A stretch of DNA of 64,000 nucleotides from Sphingomonas sp. C3-2 (GCF_033025475.1 NZ_CP130322.1:744001-808000), one strand, 5' to 3'. Positions 16,684 to 25,289 are shown, counted from the first letter of the stretch. Translations and numbers: made by a program. The notes: generated by a model from the sequence alone, not told the origin.

Positions 16684-17300
16684 TTCTAGTGCGCTTTATC
16701 GGGGAATGACTTTGGGTTGGTCAGGTGCGAAACCGAACGGTTGACGGCAGCATGAGAAACTCTTTGGCGAACCCATCTCTCCAAGCGTTCGCTATTGCGA
16801 TCTGCGCTACTGAAAGGGGCCGTTCCAGATTGTCCGACTTTCCTGCCAATGGGCGATCTAAACGGACGCAGAAAATATACCTGCTTTCGGGAAACCAAAA
16901 AATCGCCTTGAACTGCAAAGAGGGGGCGCCTGTGATGGGCAGTGCCTAGGACAAAGCCACCCAGTCTTGAGCATCGAGGATGATAAAGCTGACGGACAGC
17001 AGCTGGGAACGGAAAATCGGAGGCTGAGCGACTGAAATGGGTCGGCCGCTGCCGGAAACGAACGCCGCATCGTGGGACTTTGCCGGCTGGCAGGTTCGCC
17101 GCAATGTGCGCCCCTGGCTCTGCTGCGCCCACAACCAGAGACTGGCACGCCGTTCCCCCTGTAGCCCCCCTCTCGATGACTTTCCACAAAGCCACTAAGA
17201 ATGAACCCCTTGCATTCATATAACCTTCAAGAAACTTAGGTTTTTATCTCCGGTCGCGCGGATAGAAAAAGAACCAATACATAATCGAGAGGGGAGCCTA
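16684..17300. other. 617-bp intergenic region with direct repeat copy A
   Basis: No convincing gene is seen. It holds copy A of the 40-bp direct repeat (17039-17078). A looser relative of that repeat (CTGAAAGGGGCCGTTCCAG) lies near 16810. The promoter of the GH79 gene must lie near its right end, where a GAGAGGGGAG ribosome site precedes ATG 17301. Confidence 0.5.
17039..17078 (+). repeat. 40-bp direct repeat, copy A
   Basis: This 40-bp sequence begins GGGTCGGCCGCTGCCGG and ends CGCATCGTGGGAC. It recurs at 19091-19130 with one mismatch (39/40). The two copies flank the GH79-like gene. Confidence 0.85.
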
Positions 17301-18821
17301 ATGAACATGAAGTACGCTTCGGTAAGCTTGCTGGCGTTCAACCTTGCTGTTGTTGCCTCCAGCGCGTCGGCCCAAGGTCTGGGCCTTGCCGATCTCAAGA
17401 AGGTCGGCCAGGTCGACGAGCGCTACCAAGCTTATAATGTCGAGATGGTCGAGGTCACCGGCGGTCGGTTCTGGGCTCCCTATGGCGGGCCAGCCGGCGA
17501 AGTTTATCGCGAGCGCCCACCAATCGACCTCACGGATCAAAGGTTGATCCATCTCGCTCAGCATTTGGGGCCCAGCCTCATGCGCGTCAGCGGCACATGG
17601 GCGAACAACACCTATCTATTGGCGGACGGCGAAAAGCTGACCACGCCGCCCAAAGGCTATATGCAGATCCTGACGCGCGAGCAGTGGCGCAATGTCATCG
17701 CCTTTTCCAAGGCAGTCGATGCGCCGATTGTGACGAGCTTTGCGGTTGGAGCGGGCACGCGTGGCGTGGATGGCGTGTGGAAGACTGATCAGGCGCAACG
17801 GTTGGCCGACCTGACCCAGGCATTGGGCGGCACGATCTACGCCGCTGAATTCTTCAACGAACCCAATATGCCTGCCGCCACCATCGGCATGCCCAAGGGG
17901 TATGGCGCCACCAACTACGCAACGGATTTCAGGCTGTTCAAGGATTGGGCGAAAAAGACCTTGCCTGATATGAAGATTCTTGGCCCCGGAGGCGTCGGGG
18001 AAGGAGGGCTTATGCACCAGCCCCCCGTTAACGCTTTCGGCACACCTGTCCGCACCGAAGACATGATGAAAGCCAATCCGAACAGCGTCGATGCGGTGTC
18101 GTATCATTTCTATGGCACCGTTTCGCAGCGGTGCGCCGGGATGAATATCGGCACGGCCGTGAAGGAAGAGGCGCTTACGCCTGCATGGCTGGACGCAACG
18201 CTGCGCGATTACAATTTCTACAGCACGCTGCGTGACCAATATGAGCCGGGCAAGCCAATGTGGAACACCGAGACCGCACAGGCGGCGTGCGGCGGCTCTC
18301 CCTGGGCGTCGACCTTCCTCGACAGTTTCCGCTATGTGAACCAACTTGGTGCGCTGGCGCAGAAGAGCGTCCAGGTCGTTATGCACAATACGCTGGCGGC
18401 GTCGGACTATGCCCTGATTGATCAGGATACGCTAACGCCCCGCCCCAATTACTGGGCGGCGGTGCTATGGCGCAAGACCATGGCCAAGACCGTACTTGAA
18501 GCGCCGCAATCGCCCATGTCGAATTTGCGCGTTTATGCTCAGTGCCTGCCCGGCACCAAGGGCGGTGTGGGTCTGGTGGCGCTGAACACTGGTGGTGCGC
18601 CGCAATCGCTGGCGGTTGGTCGCAAGGCGCGCAGTTGGGTGATGACCGGGCAACCGCTTGATACGCGCAATGTGCTGGTCAACGGCCGGGCGCCGTCTAT
18701 CGACGGCAGGGGCATGCTGCACGGGCTTGATGGCGTGCCGGTGCGCGGCAAGCTCTCCATCCCCGGCCAGGCGATCGCCTTCGTGGCGGTACCCGACGCC
18801 GCCAATCCCGCTTGCGGTTAA
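17301..18821 (+). CDS. GH79-like secreted glycoside hydrolase (heparanase/glucuronidase type)
   Basis: A 506-residue protein with a signal peptide (SLLAFNLAVVASSASAQG) and a TIM-barrel glycosidase of clan GH-A. The acid/base Glu lies in AEFFNEPNMPAA (about residue 188) and the nucleophile Glu in PMWNTETAQAACGG (about 327), as in heparanase-like GH79 enzymes. A C-terminal beta domain follows. Predicted role: hydrolysis of glucuronic-acid-containing glycans in the periplasm or outside the cell. No transporter or sugar-pathway partner is nearby, and the gene sits alone between 40-bp direct repeats, which points to acquisition as a single cargo gene. Confidence 0.7.
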   Translation: MNMKYASVSLLAFNLAVVASSASAQGLGLADLKKVGQVDERYQAYNVEMVEVTGGRFWAPYGGPAGEVYRERPPIDLTDQRLIHLAQHLGPSLMRVSGTWANNTYLLADGEKLTTPPKGYMQILTREQWRNVIAFSKAVDAPIVTSFAVGAGTRGVDGVWKTDQAQRLADLTQALGGTIYAAEFFNEPNMPAATIGMPKGYGATNYATDFRLFKDWAKKTLPDMKILGPGGVGEGGLMHQPPVNAFGTPVRTEDMMKANPNSVDAVSYHFYGTVSQRCAGMNIGTAVKEEALTPAWLDATLRDYNFYSTLRDQYEPGKPMWNTETAQAACGGSPWASTFLDSFRYVNQLGALAQKSVQVVMHNTLAASDYALIDQDTLTPRPNYWAAVLWRKTMAKTVLEAPQSPMSNLRVYAQCLPGTKGGVGLVALNTGGAPQSLAVGRKARSWVMTGQPLDTRNVLVNGRAPSIDGRGMLHGLDGVPVRGKLSIPGQAIAFVAVPDAANPACG

Positions 18822-19351
18822 GCCTTTACCATCAACCGCATAGGAAATGCCCTTCCCTCGGCGGGACCGCAAGCGGTTTCCCGCCGGGGCGTTCCTGATA
18901 ACCAGAGGCGGGCAAGGACGGAACTACGATCGGGAAGGGTCGAGAAGCGTTGTGCCCCTAACTGTGGATGGAGGATCAGATGGGGCTGCATGGACCGCGT
19001 GACGAACCGGACGCCGTACTAAAGGGCGGTGTTAGATTAGCAGACGGTCGGCTGCTGGGGAGCGAAATTTGGGCGCGGAGCGGCCGGAAAGGGTCGGCTG
19101 CTGCCGGAAACGAACGCCGCATCGTGGGACAATGGCGACTGTCGGCTCAGCGGCGAGTACCCCAGGAAAGCCGACGCTCGCTTCGCAGCGGCGCGAATTC
19201 AGGTTGGCGGCTTGCCCTTGGACAAACCGGCCGTATATCCCCGCGGCTCAGAGCGTCTGGCTAAACCGAAACCGGTTACTGGCCAACCTGCCAAACATTC
19301 ATCGTCACAAACGCCGGACCAGAACGAACAAGAATCGACGTCACCATTGGA
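18822..19351. other. 530-bp intergenic region with hairpin and repeat copy B
   Basis: No convincing gene. A hairpin (arms CGGCGGGA at 18859-18866 and TCCCGCCG at 18879-18886) follows the GH79 gene and may end its transcript, though no T-run follows. Copy B of the 40-bp repeat lies at 19091-19130. Confidence 0.5.
19091..19130 (+). repeat. 40-bp direct repeat, copy B
   Basis: Matches 17039-17078 at 39 of 40 positions in the same orientation. The distance between copies is about 2.05 kb and spans exactly one gene. Confidence 0.85.
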
Positions 19352-20689
19352 TTAGAGCTTGTCGAAAACGGAGCCCAAACGGGGTGCAAATAACCGTTCG
19401 TAGGTCTTGAGAAGATAGTTGTCTGTCATTCCAGCAACATGATCGCAGATTACCCTTAAGTCGCCTCCCGACTGCTGGTATTTCTTCAGCGCATCGGCAG
19501 GTAGCAAGCGCTTGGGATCCGATTGCAAGGCCTCGAAGACCGCCACCACCATGCCTTGTCCCTTAAATTCAAGGTGCTGCACATTGGGGCTTTTGATGAC
19601 CTCATCGACGACCAGCTTCTGCAAGACATCCAAGAAAGCGCGTTCCGGCTGACGAACTCTGGCGCGATATTTCAGGAGCGGCTCGATGAATTCCGTTCGC
19701 TCATCATATTCCACGGCAGCGATAAAGTGGTGCACCAGCCGGCCAATATAGCGTTTGCGCTGCCCGCTCTCGCCAAATAGGCCTTGGACCATGCGCGAAA
19801 AGACGGTGTCTTCATTTTCGTCTGGATACCGTTTTTTCAGCTCTTCGAGGAGCGAAGGGCATTTGCCTTCCACGGCTGAAACGAACCGCTCCTTGGAAAT
19901 GAGATGCAGCGCAATGGCGTCTTCAAGGTCGTGGACGCCGTATGCAATGTCGTCAGCGGCATCCATGATGCTGCAATCGAGCGATTTGTGGCGTGGCTTG
20001 TTATGCTTGCTTTTGTCCCCGTCCCATGTCTGAAACTCGCGACGGTCATGGTCGGTCAGCGGCTTGAGAATCCAATCTACAATCTCTTGCTCGCTGTCGA
20101 GATAACACTTGGGGGGCTTGCTGGCATCGGTATCGATGATCCGCAGCGTGGTTGGCTTTTCGGCCAGTTTGGGAATGATATCGGGATTGCGAGCCTGAAA
20201 GAATGGCACAGGATATTTCAGAACGCCCAGCATCGCCCGGCGAGTTAGGTTTGCGCCGGCGCCCTTGGAAAAATCCTCAAGCCGGGCAAGGATACGCAAG
20301 GTTTGCCCATTGCCTTCAAAGCCCTGATCTGCGGGCATGCAGTAATTGAGCGCGACTTCGCCGCCATGCCCGAACGGCGGGTGACCGAAGTCATGAGTCA
20401 GGCCGATGGCCTGAATCAGAGCGCGGTCCGGCAGAAGGCTGCTTGCCGGATGCTGGGGGAAGGAAAAGCCCAACTGTTTGGCGATGCCGCTGGCGATCTG
20501 CGCCACTTCCAGCGAGTGAGTCAGACGGGTGCGATAGAAGTCGCTATCTCCGAGATTGAGGATCTGGGTCTTCCCCTGCAGCCGGCGGAACGAGGCCGAG
20601 TGCACAACCCGCGCATAGTCAATTTCCTCATCGCTGCGGGAATCGTCAGCCTGACGCGGAGAGGTCTCACGCCGCTCGCTCCAACTCAT
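19352..20689 (-). CDS. dgt: dGTP triphosphohydrolase (HD domain)
   Basis: A 445-residue dGTPase-family enzyme that hydrolyses dGTP (and often other dNTPs) to the deoxynucleoside and triphosphate. The HD metal site is visible: His in RTRLTHSLEVAQIA, His-Asp in GLTHDFGHPPFGHGGE, and the later Asp in AADDIAYGVHDLEDA. Start at ATG 20689, with GGAG at the right spacing. It lies 63 bp after the glycosylase gene, same strand, as the last gene of the QueC-like operon. dGTPases are known antiphage effectors through dNTP depletion. In this operon that role is an inference, and it may instead be a housekeeping-type dGTPase. Confidence 0.85.
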   Translation of the reverse strand: MSWSERRETSPRQADDSRSDEEIDYARVVHSASFRRLQGKTQILNLGDSDFYRTRLTHSLEVAQIASGIAKQLGFSFPQHPASSLLPDRALIQAIGLTHDFGHPPFGHGGEVALNYCMPADQGFEGNGQTLRILARLEDFSKGAGANLTRRAMLGVLKYPVPFFQARNPDIIPKLAEKPTTLRIIDTDASKPPKCYLDSEQEIVDWILKPLTDHDRREFQTWDGDKSKHNKPRHKSLDCSIMDAADDIAYGVHDLEDAIALHLISKERFVSAVEGKCPSLLEELKKRYPDENEDTVFSRMVQGLFGESGQRKRYIGRLVHHFIAAVEYDERTEFIEPLLKYRARVRQPERAFLDVLQKLVVDEVIKSPNVQHLEFKGQGMVVAVFEALQSDPKRLLPADALKKYQQSGGDLRVICDHVAGMTDNYLLKTYERLFAPRLGSVFDKL

Positions 20690-20752
20690 ATGGTCTCCAA
20701 CCTGCGCTGCGGCTACACCTTTGCCCACTCGGACAGTTCAGCGAACGCAATC

Positions 20753-21412
20753 TTAAAATACTAGCTCAAGTTGCGGTCGAACTGCACCAGACTCACGAGA
20801 CCAAACCCAAGCATCGAACTCTCTTCGCGAAATTGAGAGAAGGTCGGCCGCAAAGCAAAATGAGAGTTTTAGGAAATCGTAATCGCTATCTCGCAAGCCG
20901 GCTTTCGCAGCAAACGTTCTGATGTGCCTATCCACGGCGATGGAATCGATGCCAACCAGGCAGCACATATAATCAACTGTCTTTGGTCCAACACCGCTTA
21001 ACGACTGCAAATCGCTTCTGAATCGAGTTGTTCCGAGGGCCTCGCGAATATCAGCCGTCGTATCCAGTCCCTCGCGGTGCATGAATCTGACCAGCCGGTC
21101 AAATCGAGATATCTTCACGGGATGTTGCCAATCCAGGAAGTCACCGCCGCGCCCGCCCTCAACGAGAGGCAGCAGGGTGCTGATCGTGTCGACGTTCGGG
21201 AACAAGCGCAAAATGCGTTCCACGCGTGGCAGAACCACCGCACGATAATTCAACCCTGCTTGCAATATCGAATCCGCGAGGACTGCGCCTACATGCCCGT
21301 AATCGGCGCGTCGTGCGCCAGAGGCAGACGGAGCCCCTTCATTCGAAGCGAAATCAGCGACCTGCCGCGCCGCCTGCAAGATTCTTCCTCGATTGGGCTG
21401 CGCTTGAGTCAC
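20753..21412 (-). CDS. HhH-GPD DNA glycosylase, OGG/EndoIII-like
   Basis: A 219-residue protein with a helix-hairpin-helix and Gly/Pro-Asp signature: SLSGVGPKTVDYMCCLVGID, then IAVDRHIRTFAAKAG (about 140-175). Both the catalytic Lys (in GPKT) and Asp (in VDRH) of bifunctional glycosylase/lyases are present. No C-terminal iron-sulphur cysteine cluster of the EndoIII type is seen, and the DYMCCLVG context is closer to OGG1. It begins with GTG at 21412, whose first base is the last base of the QueC-like TAG stop codon. An OGG-like enzyme beside a QueC-like enzyme recalls type IV CBASS. Substrate base unknown. Confidence 0.75.
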   Translation of the reverse strand: MTQAQPNRGRILQAARQVADFASNEGAPSASGARRADYGHVGAVLADSILQAGLNYRAVVLPRVERILRLFPNVDTISTLLPLVEGGRGGDFLDWQHPVKISRFDRLVRFMHREGLDTTADIREALGTTRFRSDLQSLSGVGPKTVDYMCCLVGIDSIAVDRHIRTFAAKAGLRDSDYDFLKLSFCFAADLLSISRREFDAWVWSRESGAVRPQLELVF

Positions 21413-22035
21413 TACGATAGTCCCGTTTGGTGGAGGGCGCTTAGGCGCTCAACGCAATTAGGGCAAGCTCCGCAAGGGAGTGTGCTGGCTGCCTGGCACG
21501 AGAATGTCCGCCCGATCGGAACGCCGAGCCGTAACGCTTCTTGCGTGACGTCAGCTTTCGATGCGTAGCGGAACGGCGACGTAAAGCGCACTGGCCCGAT
21601 GTTCTCGGTCAGCCCGTCGAGCTTGTTCATGAATTCTGCCGTACAGTCTATCTCTTTAGCATGATTGCTATTTATGAAACCGGTAAACACATCGACGATG
21701 TTTAGGGTTTGAGCTCTTGCTGCTGACGCGGCATAGAACAAAAGGGTTCTATATGGAACGTAAAGATCGTCATCTTTAACGTCGTCATGCCACAGATTTG
21801 CCTCTTCAATCAGACGTGAAGTGGACCCTCGAAAAATATCGGATATGTCAATCCTTTCGGGACATCTCATATCGCGCGGAAGCACCTCGTTAACTCGGAT
21901 CCACTCCGTTTCCACGCAGTGCTGACCGTAGTCAAAAAACAAGGGATAGACAGCCTTCCCACTAGCATGCAGCGAATATGCGACAGTAGTAGAGTCCAGC
22001 CCACCCGATGCAAGGAGCATTACTTCTCTATTCAT
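21412..22035 (-). CDS. QueC-like paralogue (7-cyano-7-deazaguanine synthase family)
   Basis: A 207-residue ATP-pyrophosphatase-family enzyme with the PP-loop SGGLDSTTVAYSL at the N-terminus. The QueC zinc site is complete at the C-terminus (SCQAASTLPCGACPNCVERL: four cysteines). Housekeeping QueC turns carboxy-deazaguanine into preQ0. No other queuosine gene (queD, queE, queF, tgt) is nearby, so this is likely a specialised paralogue. QueC-like proteins occur in type IV CBASS, where they are reported (from memory, unchecked) to attach a deazaguanine to a protein N-terminus. It overlaps its upstream neighbour by four bases. Confidence 0.8.
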   Translation of the reverse strand: MNREVMLLASGGLDSTTVAYSLHASGKAVYPLFFDYGQHCVETEWIRVNEVLPRDMRCPERIDISDIFRGSTSRLIEEANLWHDDVKDDDLYVPYRTLLFYAASAARAQTLNIVDVFTGFINSNHAKEIDCTAEFMNKLDGLTENIGPVRFTSPFRYASKADVTQEALRLGVPIGRTFSCQAASTLPCGACPNCVERLSALHQTGLS

Positions 22036-23360
22036 CCAGCAGAACCCCTTTCGATCCGCCCCAGAGCTTCGAAGACCGCGTTAAGGCTAATATCGAGATC
22101 AGCTGAGTAAGAAGCGCTGCCATGGACGACCATCGTATTGCGATTTTCGTGACGAGGGTCGTATGTGATGACGGGCTTACCCATTTCCATGGCCATTCCA
22201 ATCTCCACCAACGTACCGGGGTCTCGATCGATGGGAATCGCGAAAACCGCAGCACATTCCCGGAGTAGTTCAACATCGTTGAAGAAAAAGGAGGCAAGGG
22301 ATTCGAGAGGCGCATCGGGGGCTGCCTCCCCGTTTTCCTGAACAGGTCGTCTCACTCGAAAATTGTGATATCGCAATGCCGAAAGAGCGGCATCTATGTC
22401 TCGATGGTTGGCGTACGAAAAATCCGGTGCAGCGAGGTATATCGGGAACATCGGTCGCACGTGCCATGGCAAGGTCACGCCCCCCAGCTGCCGCACATTG
22501 TCGACGGTGAGCCTGAATGCGCGCTGCACGTCGCGCCGGAAGTCGTCAGGCCAAGTTGTCTGGGAGTAAACCGTTGCAACTTGCATGCCGCGCCAAGCAG
22601 CGTCCCGCACGGTGCCGTCGAAGCAACCGAAAACGGCTGTGAACGCGTCCCCCACGCCCACAGAGTTGACCGTTACATCGAGCGTTGCGGTTATGCGCTC
22701 CACTGTGCCGTTTCGAAGGTCGAAAAGTCTGCTTCCACCTCGATTCTCTTTCAAAAGAAGATGAGCAACTCCGACCTGTCGCGCGAGTTCGAGAAGGGGG
22801 GATACGTCCTGTGACGCTAACCGCATGAATAGCTCGGATGAAGTAGAAAGGACGAGACGGCTTACACGCCCGTTTGCAAGCTCCCGTAAACTGGCCTCTC
22901 CCATGTCGTACGCCGCGTCCAAGGTGACGCACGCGTTAGGATCAGCCGCTTGCAACACCTTGCTGAGATCGTAGCGCCCCGGGAATACCACAATCCGTTC
23001 GAATTCCATCAGCGTTGCAACATCACCGATGGAAGAGATTATTCGTTCGCTACGAAGAATGTCTTCGTATCCTTGATGCCCCACTTCTTGGACGTCAGCG
23101 ATTGCAATTAGATTGGGCGCGCCGGTCACTTCGCCAAGCAGAACAAACTCTTCGCAGCCATGCTCCAAGAGATATTTTCGTGCCTGCTCCACCAAATATG
23201 CGGGGCAAAATGCACCGACCGAGTACGATTGGCCAACTGCCCAAAGACCTCGTGCTGCGTGGACAATGCCGCCTAGCCTAACTTTTGCTTCGACGTTTCG
23301 GCTGGGCATGGTGAAGTCGATCGTGACTTCACCTACGATGATGGGAGTCGACGCCGGCAT
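22032..23360 (-). CDS. PfkB-like kinase fused to nucleoside deoxyribosyltransferase
   Basis: A 442-residue two-domain protein. Residues 1 to about 300 resemble PfkB/ribokinase sugar or nucleoside kinases, with the C-terminal anion-hole motif in VNSVGVGDAFTAVFG (catalytic Asp kept). Residues about 308-440 resemble nucleoside 2-deoxyribosyltransferases: PIYLAAPDFSYANHRDI, then RDPGTLVEIGMAMEMGKPVI with the nucleophilic Glu. The fusion could phosphorylate a nucleoside and swap or release its base. It starts one base after the small protein's stop (TAAATG) and overlaps the QueC-like gene by four bases, so expression is coupled. Confidence 0.7.
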   Translation of the reverse strand: MPASTPIIVGEVTIDFTMPSRNVEAKVRLGGIVHAARGLWAVGQSYSVGAFCPAYLVEQARKYLLEHGCEEFVLLGEVTGAPNLIAIADVQEVGHQGYEDILRSERIISSIGDVATLMEFERIVVFPGRYDLSKVLQAADPNACVTLDAAYDMGEASLRELANGRVSRLVLSTSSELFMRLASQDVSPLLELARQVGVAHLLLKENRGGSRLFDLRNGTVERITATLDVTVNSVGVGDAFTAVFGCFDGTVRDAAWRGMQVATVYSQTTWPDDFRRDVQRAFRLTVDNVRQLGGVTLPWHVRPMFPIYLAAPDFSYANHRDIDAALSALRYHNFRVRRPVQENGEAAPDAPLESLASFFFNDVELLRECAAVFAIPIDRDPGTLVEIGMAMEMGKPVITYDPRHENRNTMVVHGSASYSADLDISLNAVFEALGRIERGSAG

Positions 23361-23732
23361 TTAGTTAGCCACAAAATCTGCGTGTACCTTCGGGTTTGCG
23401 CCATTTGACGAGTGGGTCACTACGCCGGTATAAGTGAAGCCATCTTCGATGCAGCCAGCAAGATAGTTAAATCGGGTAGGAATCGATCCTACGGTTTCCG
23501 TTCCTGCGACAGCTACAACTCGCCCTCTAACCTCAATTGTCAGTTTGGTGCCAACGGGAGGAACACTTCCGTGATTTGCATAGAATTGATGGCTCGCCAC
23601 ATCTTCTAGAATCGCGGCAAACGCTTGGCCGCATTTATCGGATCCGCTTGCGCCGCCTGAAGCTCCAGCACCCAAATCGGATTTAGGAGAACCGGAATAA
23701 TCACTGAAATTTCCAGATCCGCTGCTACCCAT
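23361..23732 (-). CDS. Small Gly/Ser-rich protein, first gene of QueC-like operon
   Basis: A 123-residue protein of no recognised family. The N-terminus is low-complexity and flexible (MGSSGSGNFSDYSGS, then GAGASGGASGSDKCG). Residues about 36-123 look like a compact beta-rich domain (VGTKLTIEVRGRVVAVAG, GFTYTGVVTHSSNG). The start at ATG 23732 is clear from a strong GAGGAGGGGG site. After Met removal, residue 2 is Gly. This exposed Gly/Ser-rich N-terminus ahead of a QueC paralogue makes it a candidate protein substrate for nucleobase conjugation (inference). The stop directly abuts the kinase-fusion ATG. Confidence 0.65.
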   Translation of the reverse strand: MGSSGSGNFSDYSGSPKSDLGAGASGGASGSDKCGQAFAAILEDVASHQFYANHGSVPPVGTKLTIEVRGRVVAVAGTETVGSIPTRFNYLAGCIEDGFTYTGVVTHSSNGANPKVHADFVAN

Positions 23733-24119
23733 CGCCCCCTCCTCTGTGGATTTTGTGACGCTATCCGAGGGAGTAATATAAAGGCAACAGCTAGTTAGCG
23801 GCACAGCGCTTAGTTGGCGACTGCTGACGTGACCCCGTCTAATTCCTCCAGATAGGTATCGAAAATACGGTGCATGGGATGCCCGCTGCCGGAGTGCGGA
23901 CAGTCCACACCTGGGCTTCGGGATTTGCCGTCTGAACGGCAAAGAAGGGTTGCCCCCTGCCCAGCACCATCACATCCAAAGCCACCAGCGAGCCATCCTC
24001 CCTTCCCCATGTCAAAAGTCAGAAAATGTCATGGGCGCGCTTGCACCTTCACTGGCACGTTTGGAGGAAGTTCAGCGGGCGCACGCTCGACAAAAATTTA
24101 CGGAAAGGAATGTAATCCG
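23733..24119. other. 387-bp region upstream of QueC-like operon
   Basis: It lies between the integrase stop and the operon's first gene and must contain the operon promoter, since no other gene intervenes. Short minus-strand frames exist, but none has a convincing ribosome site or recognisable family. No clear -35/-10 pair or operator can be named with confidence. Confidence 0.4.
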
Positions 24120-25289
24120 TCACATAAGATCCTCTACAATTTCTCCGATTTGATTAGCTGCTGCTAAGGCGGGATCCGCATCCACATGCGCGTAACGCAA
24201 AGTAGTTTGCGCCTGTGAATGGCCCAACAACCTCCCAATTATTGGAAGGCTTGCACCTTGCCCTACCGCTATGCTCGCCGCGGTATGCCGGAGATCGTGT
24301 AGCCTCACTCCCTCAACCCCAGCGTCTTCACAGACCCTCATCCATGGCTTACGTAAATTTACCATCGGCTTGCTCGCGACTTGACCAGGAAAAACAAAAT
24401 CAGATCCCGCAGCAATCTCTCTTTGGCGCTGGAGCAATGCCAAAGCGGCATGACTCAAATAGATCGCCTTTTCTCCAGTTTTGCTATCAGGCAAAATGAG
24501 AATCCGGCGCTCCCAATCAATCCAGGACCATTGAGCCGTTAGCAACTCGTTTAGACGTGCTCCGGTCAACAACAACAAGTGCATGACATTCGCCGACGAA
24601 GGAAGTAATTTACCTTGCGCCACAAGCTTTTTAATAGATATTCCTACCCGCTGAATTTCTTCAGCTGCTAAGTATCGAGTTCGAGGCTTTTCATCATATC
24701 GCTGTATATAGCGACAGGGGTTACTCCCCGCCTCGCGCCATTCCCAGACCTCTGCGAGCGTCATTAGACGCGAACAGAGTGCAAGAACGCGGTTTGCACG
24801 GTACGGCGCATGTTTCATGCTTTTGTGAAATTGATCAATTTCTCCGCGTGATATCCCATCGACCGTCCGCCTTCCAAATTTAGGTCCGATAAGGTCACGC
24901 CACTGACTTTGATATTCCTGTCGCGTTTGCGGCTTTCGAAGCTGAAGATACTCGCCCTCAAAGCGAATCCAGACATCATTTAGCGTTGGTGCGCTACGAC
25001 GCTTAAACTTTTCCCCTTGCGGATCCTCCCCACGCGCAACGGCTGCCAAGACCTGTTGCGCCATCCCTCGGGCCTGGTCGCAAGTAACCTGCCCATGTCC
25101 ACCCAACGAAATCCAGCGCTGTTGAGCTCCCCTTCCGCCCCCGTTCGCACGATACTTCACGACGTATTTCTTACTACCGCTAGGCAGAGCCTTAACCCCA
25201 AAGCCAGCGATCAGATCGTCCCAGAGAAATACTGGCCTAGCCCCAACACACTCCAACGTATCGACAGACCTTTTCGTTATCTTAGCCAC
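24120..25289 (-). CDS. int: Tyrosine integrase (tRNA-targeting, P4-like)
   Basis: A 389-residue integrase with an N-terminal arm-binding DUF4102-like domain (FLWDDLIAGFGVKALPSG, about 21-38), a core-binding domain and a C-terminal catalytic domain. The catalytic residues are Arg in TGARLNELLTAQW, His-x-x-Arg in LHDLRHTAASIA, His in LLGHSQAQTT and Tyr in LRYAHV. It lies about 200 bp from the tRNA-Lys fragment at 25481-25532, its likely attachment site. It drives integration and excision of the island segment to its left. Confidence 0.92.
   Translation of the reverse strand: MAKITKRSVDTLECVGARPVFLWDDLIAGFGVKALPSGSKKYVVKYRANGGGRGAQQRWISLGGHGQVTCDQARGMAQQVLAAVARGEDPQGEKFKRRSAPTLNDVWIRFEGEYLQLRKPQTRQEYQSQWRDLIGPKFGRRTVDGISRGEIDQFHKSMKHAPYRANRVLALCSRLMTLAEVWEWREAGSNPCRYIQRYDEKPRTRYLAAEEIQRVGISIKKLVAQGKLLPSSANVMHLLLLTGARLNELLTAQWSWIDWERRILILPDSKTGEKAIYLSHAALALLQRQREIAAGSDFVFPGQVASKPMVNLRKPWMRVCEDAGVEGVRLHDLRHTAASIAVGQGASLPIIGRLLGHSQAQTTLRYAHVDADPALAAANQIGEIVEDLM

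Noticed and set aside
21412-22035. Housekeeping queC for queuosine synthesis
   Set aside because: No queD, queE, queF or tgt is nearby, and the gene is embedded in an island operon with a glycosylase and a kinase-transferase fusion. A specialised paralogue is more likely.
19352-23732. Type IV CBASS locus
   Set aside because: QueC-like and OGG-like genes fit, but no CD-NTase, TGT-like protein or CBASS effector is visible in or beside the operon.
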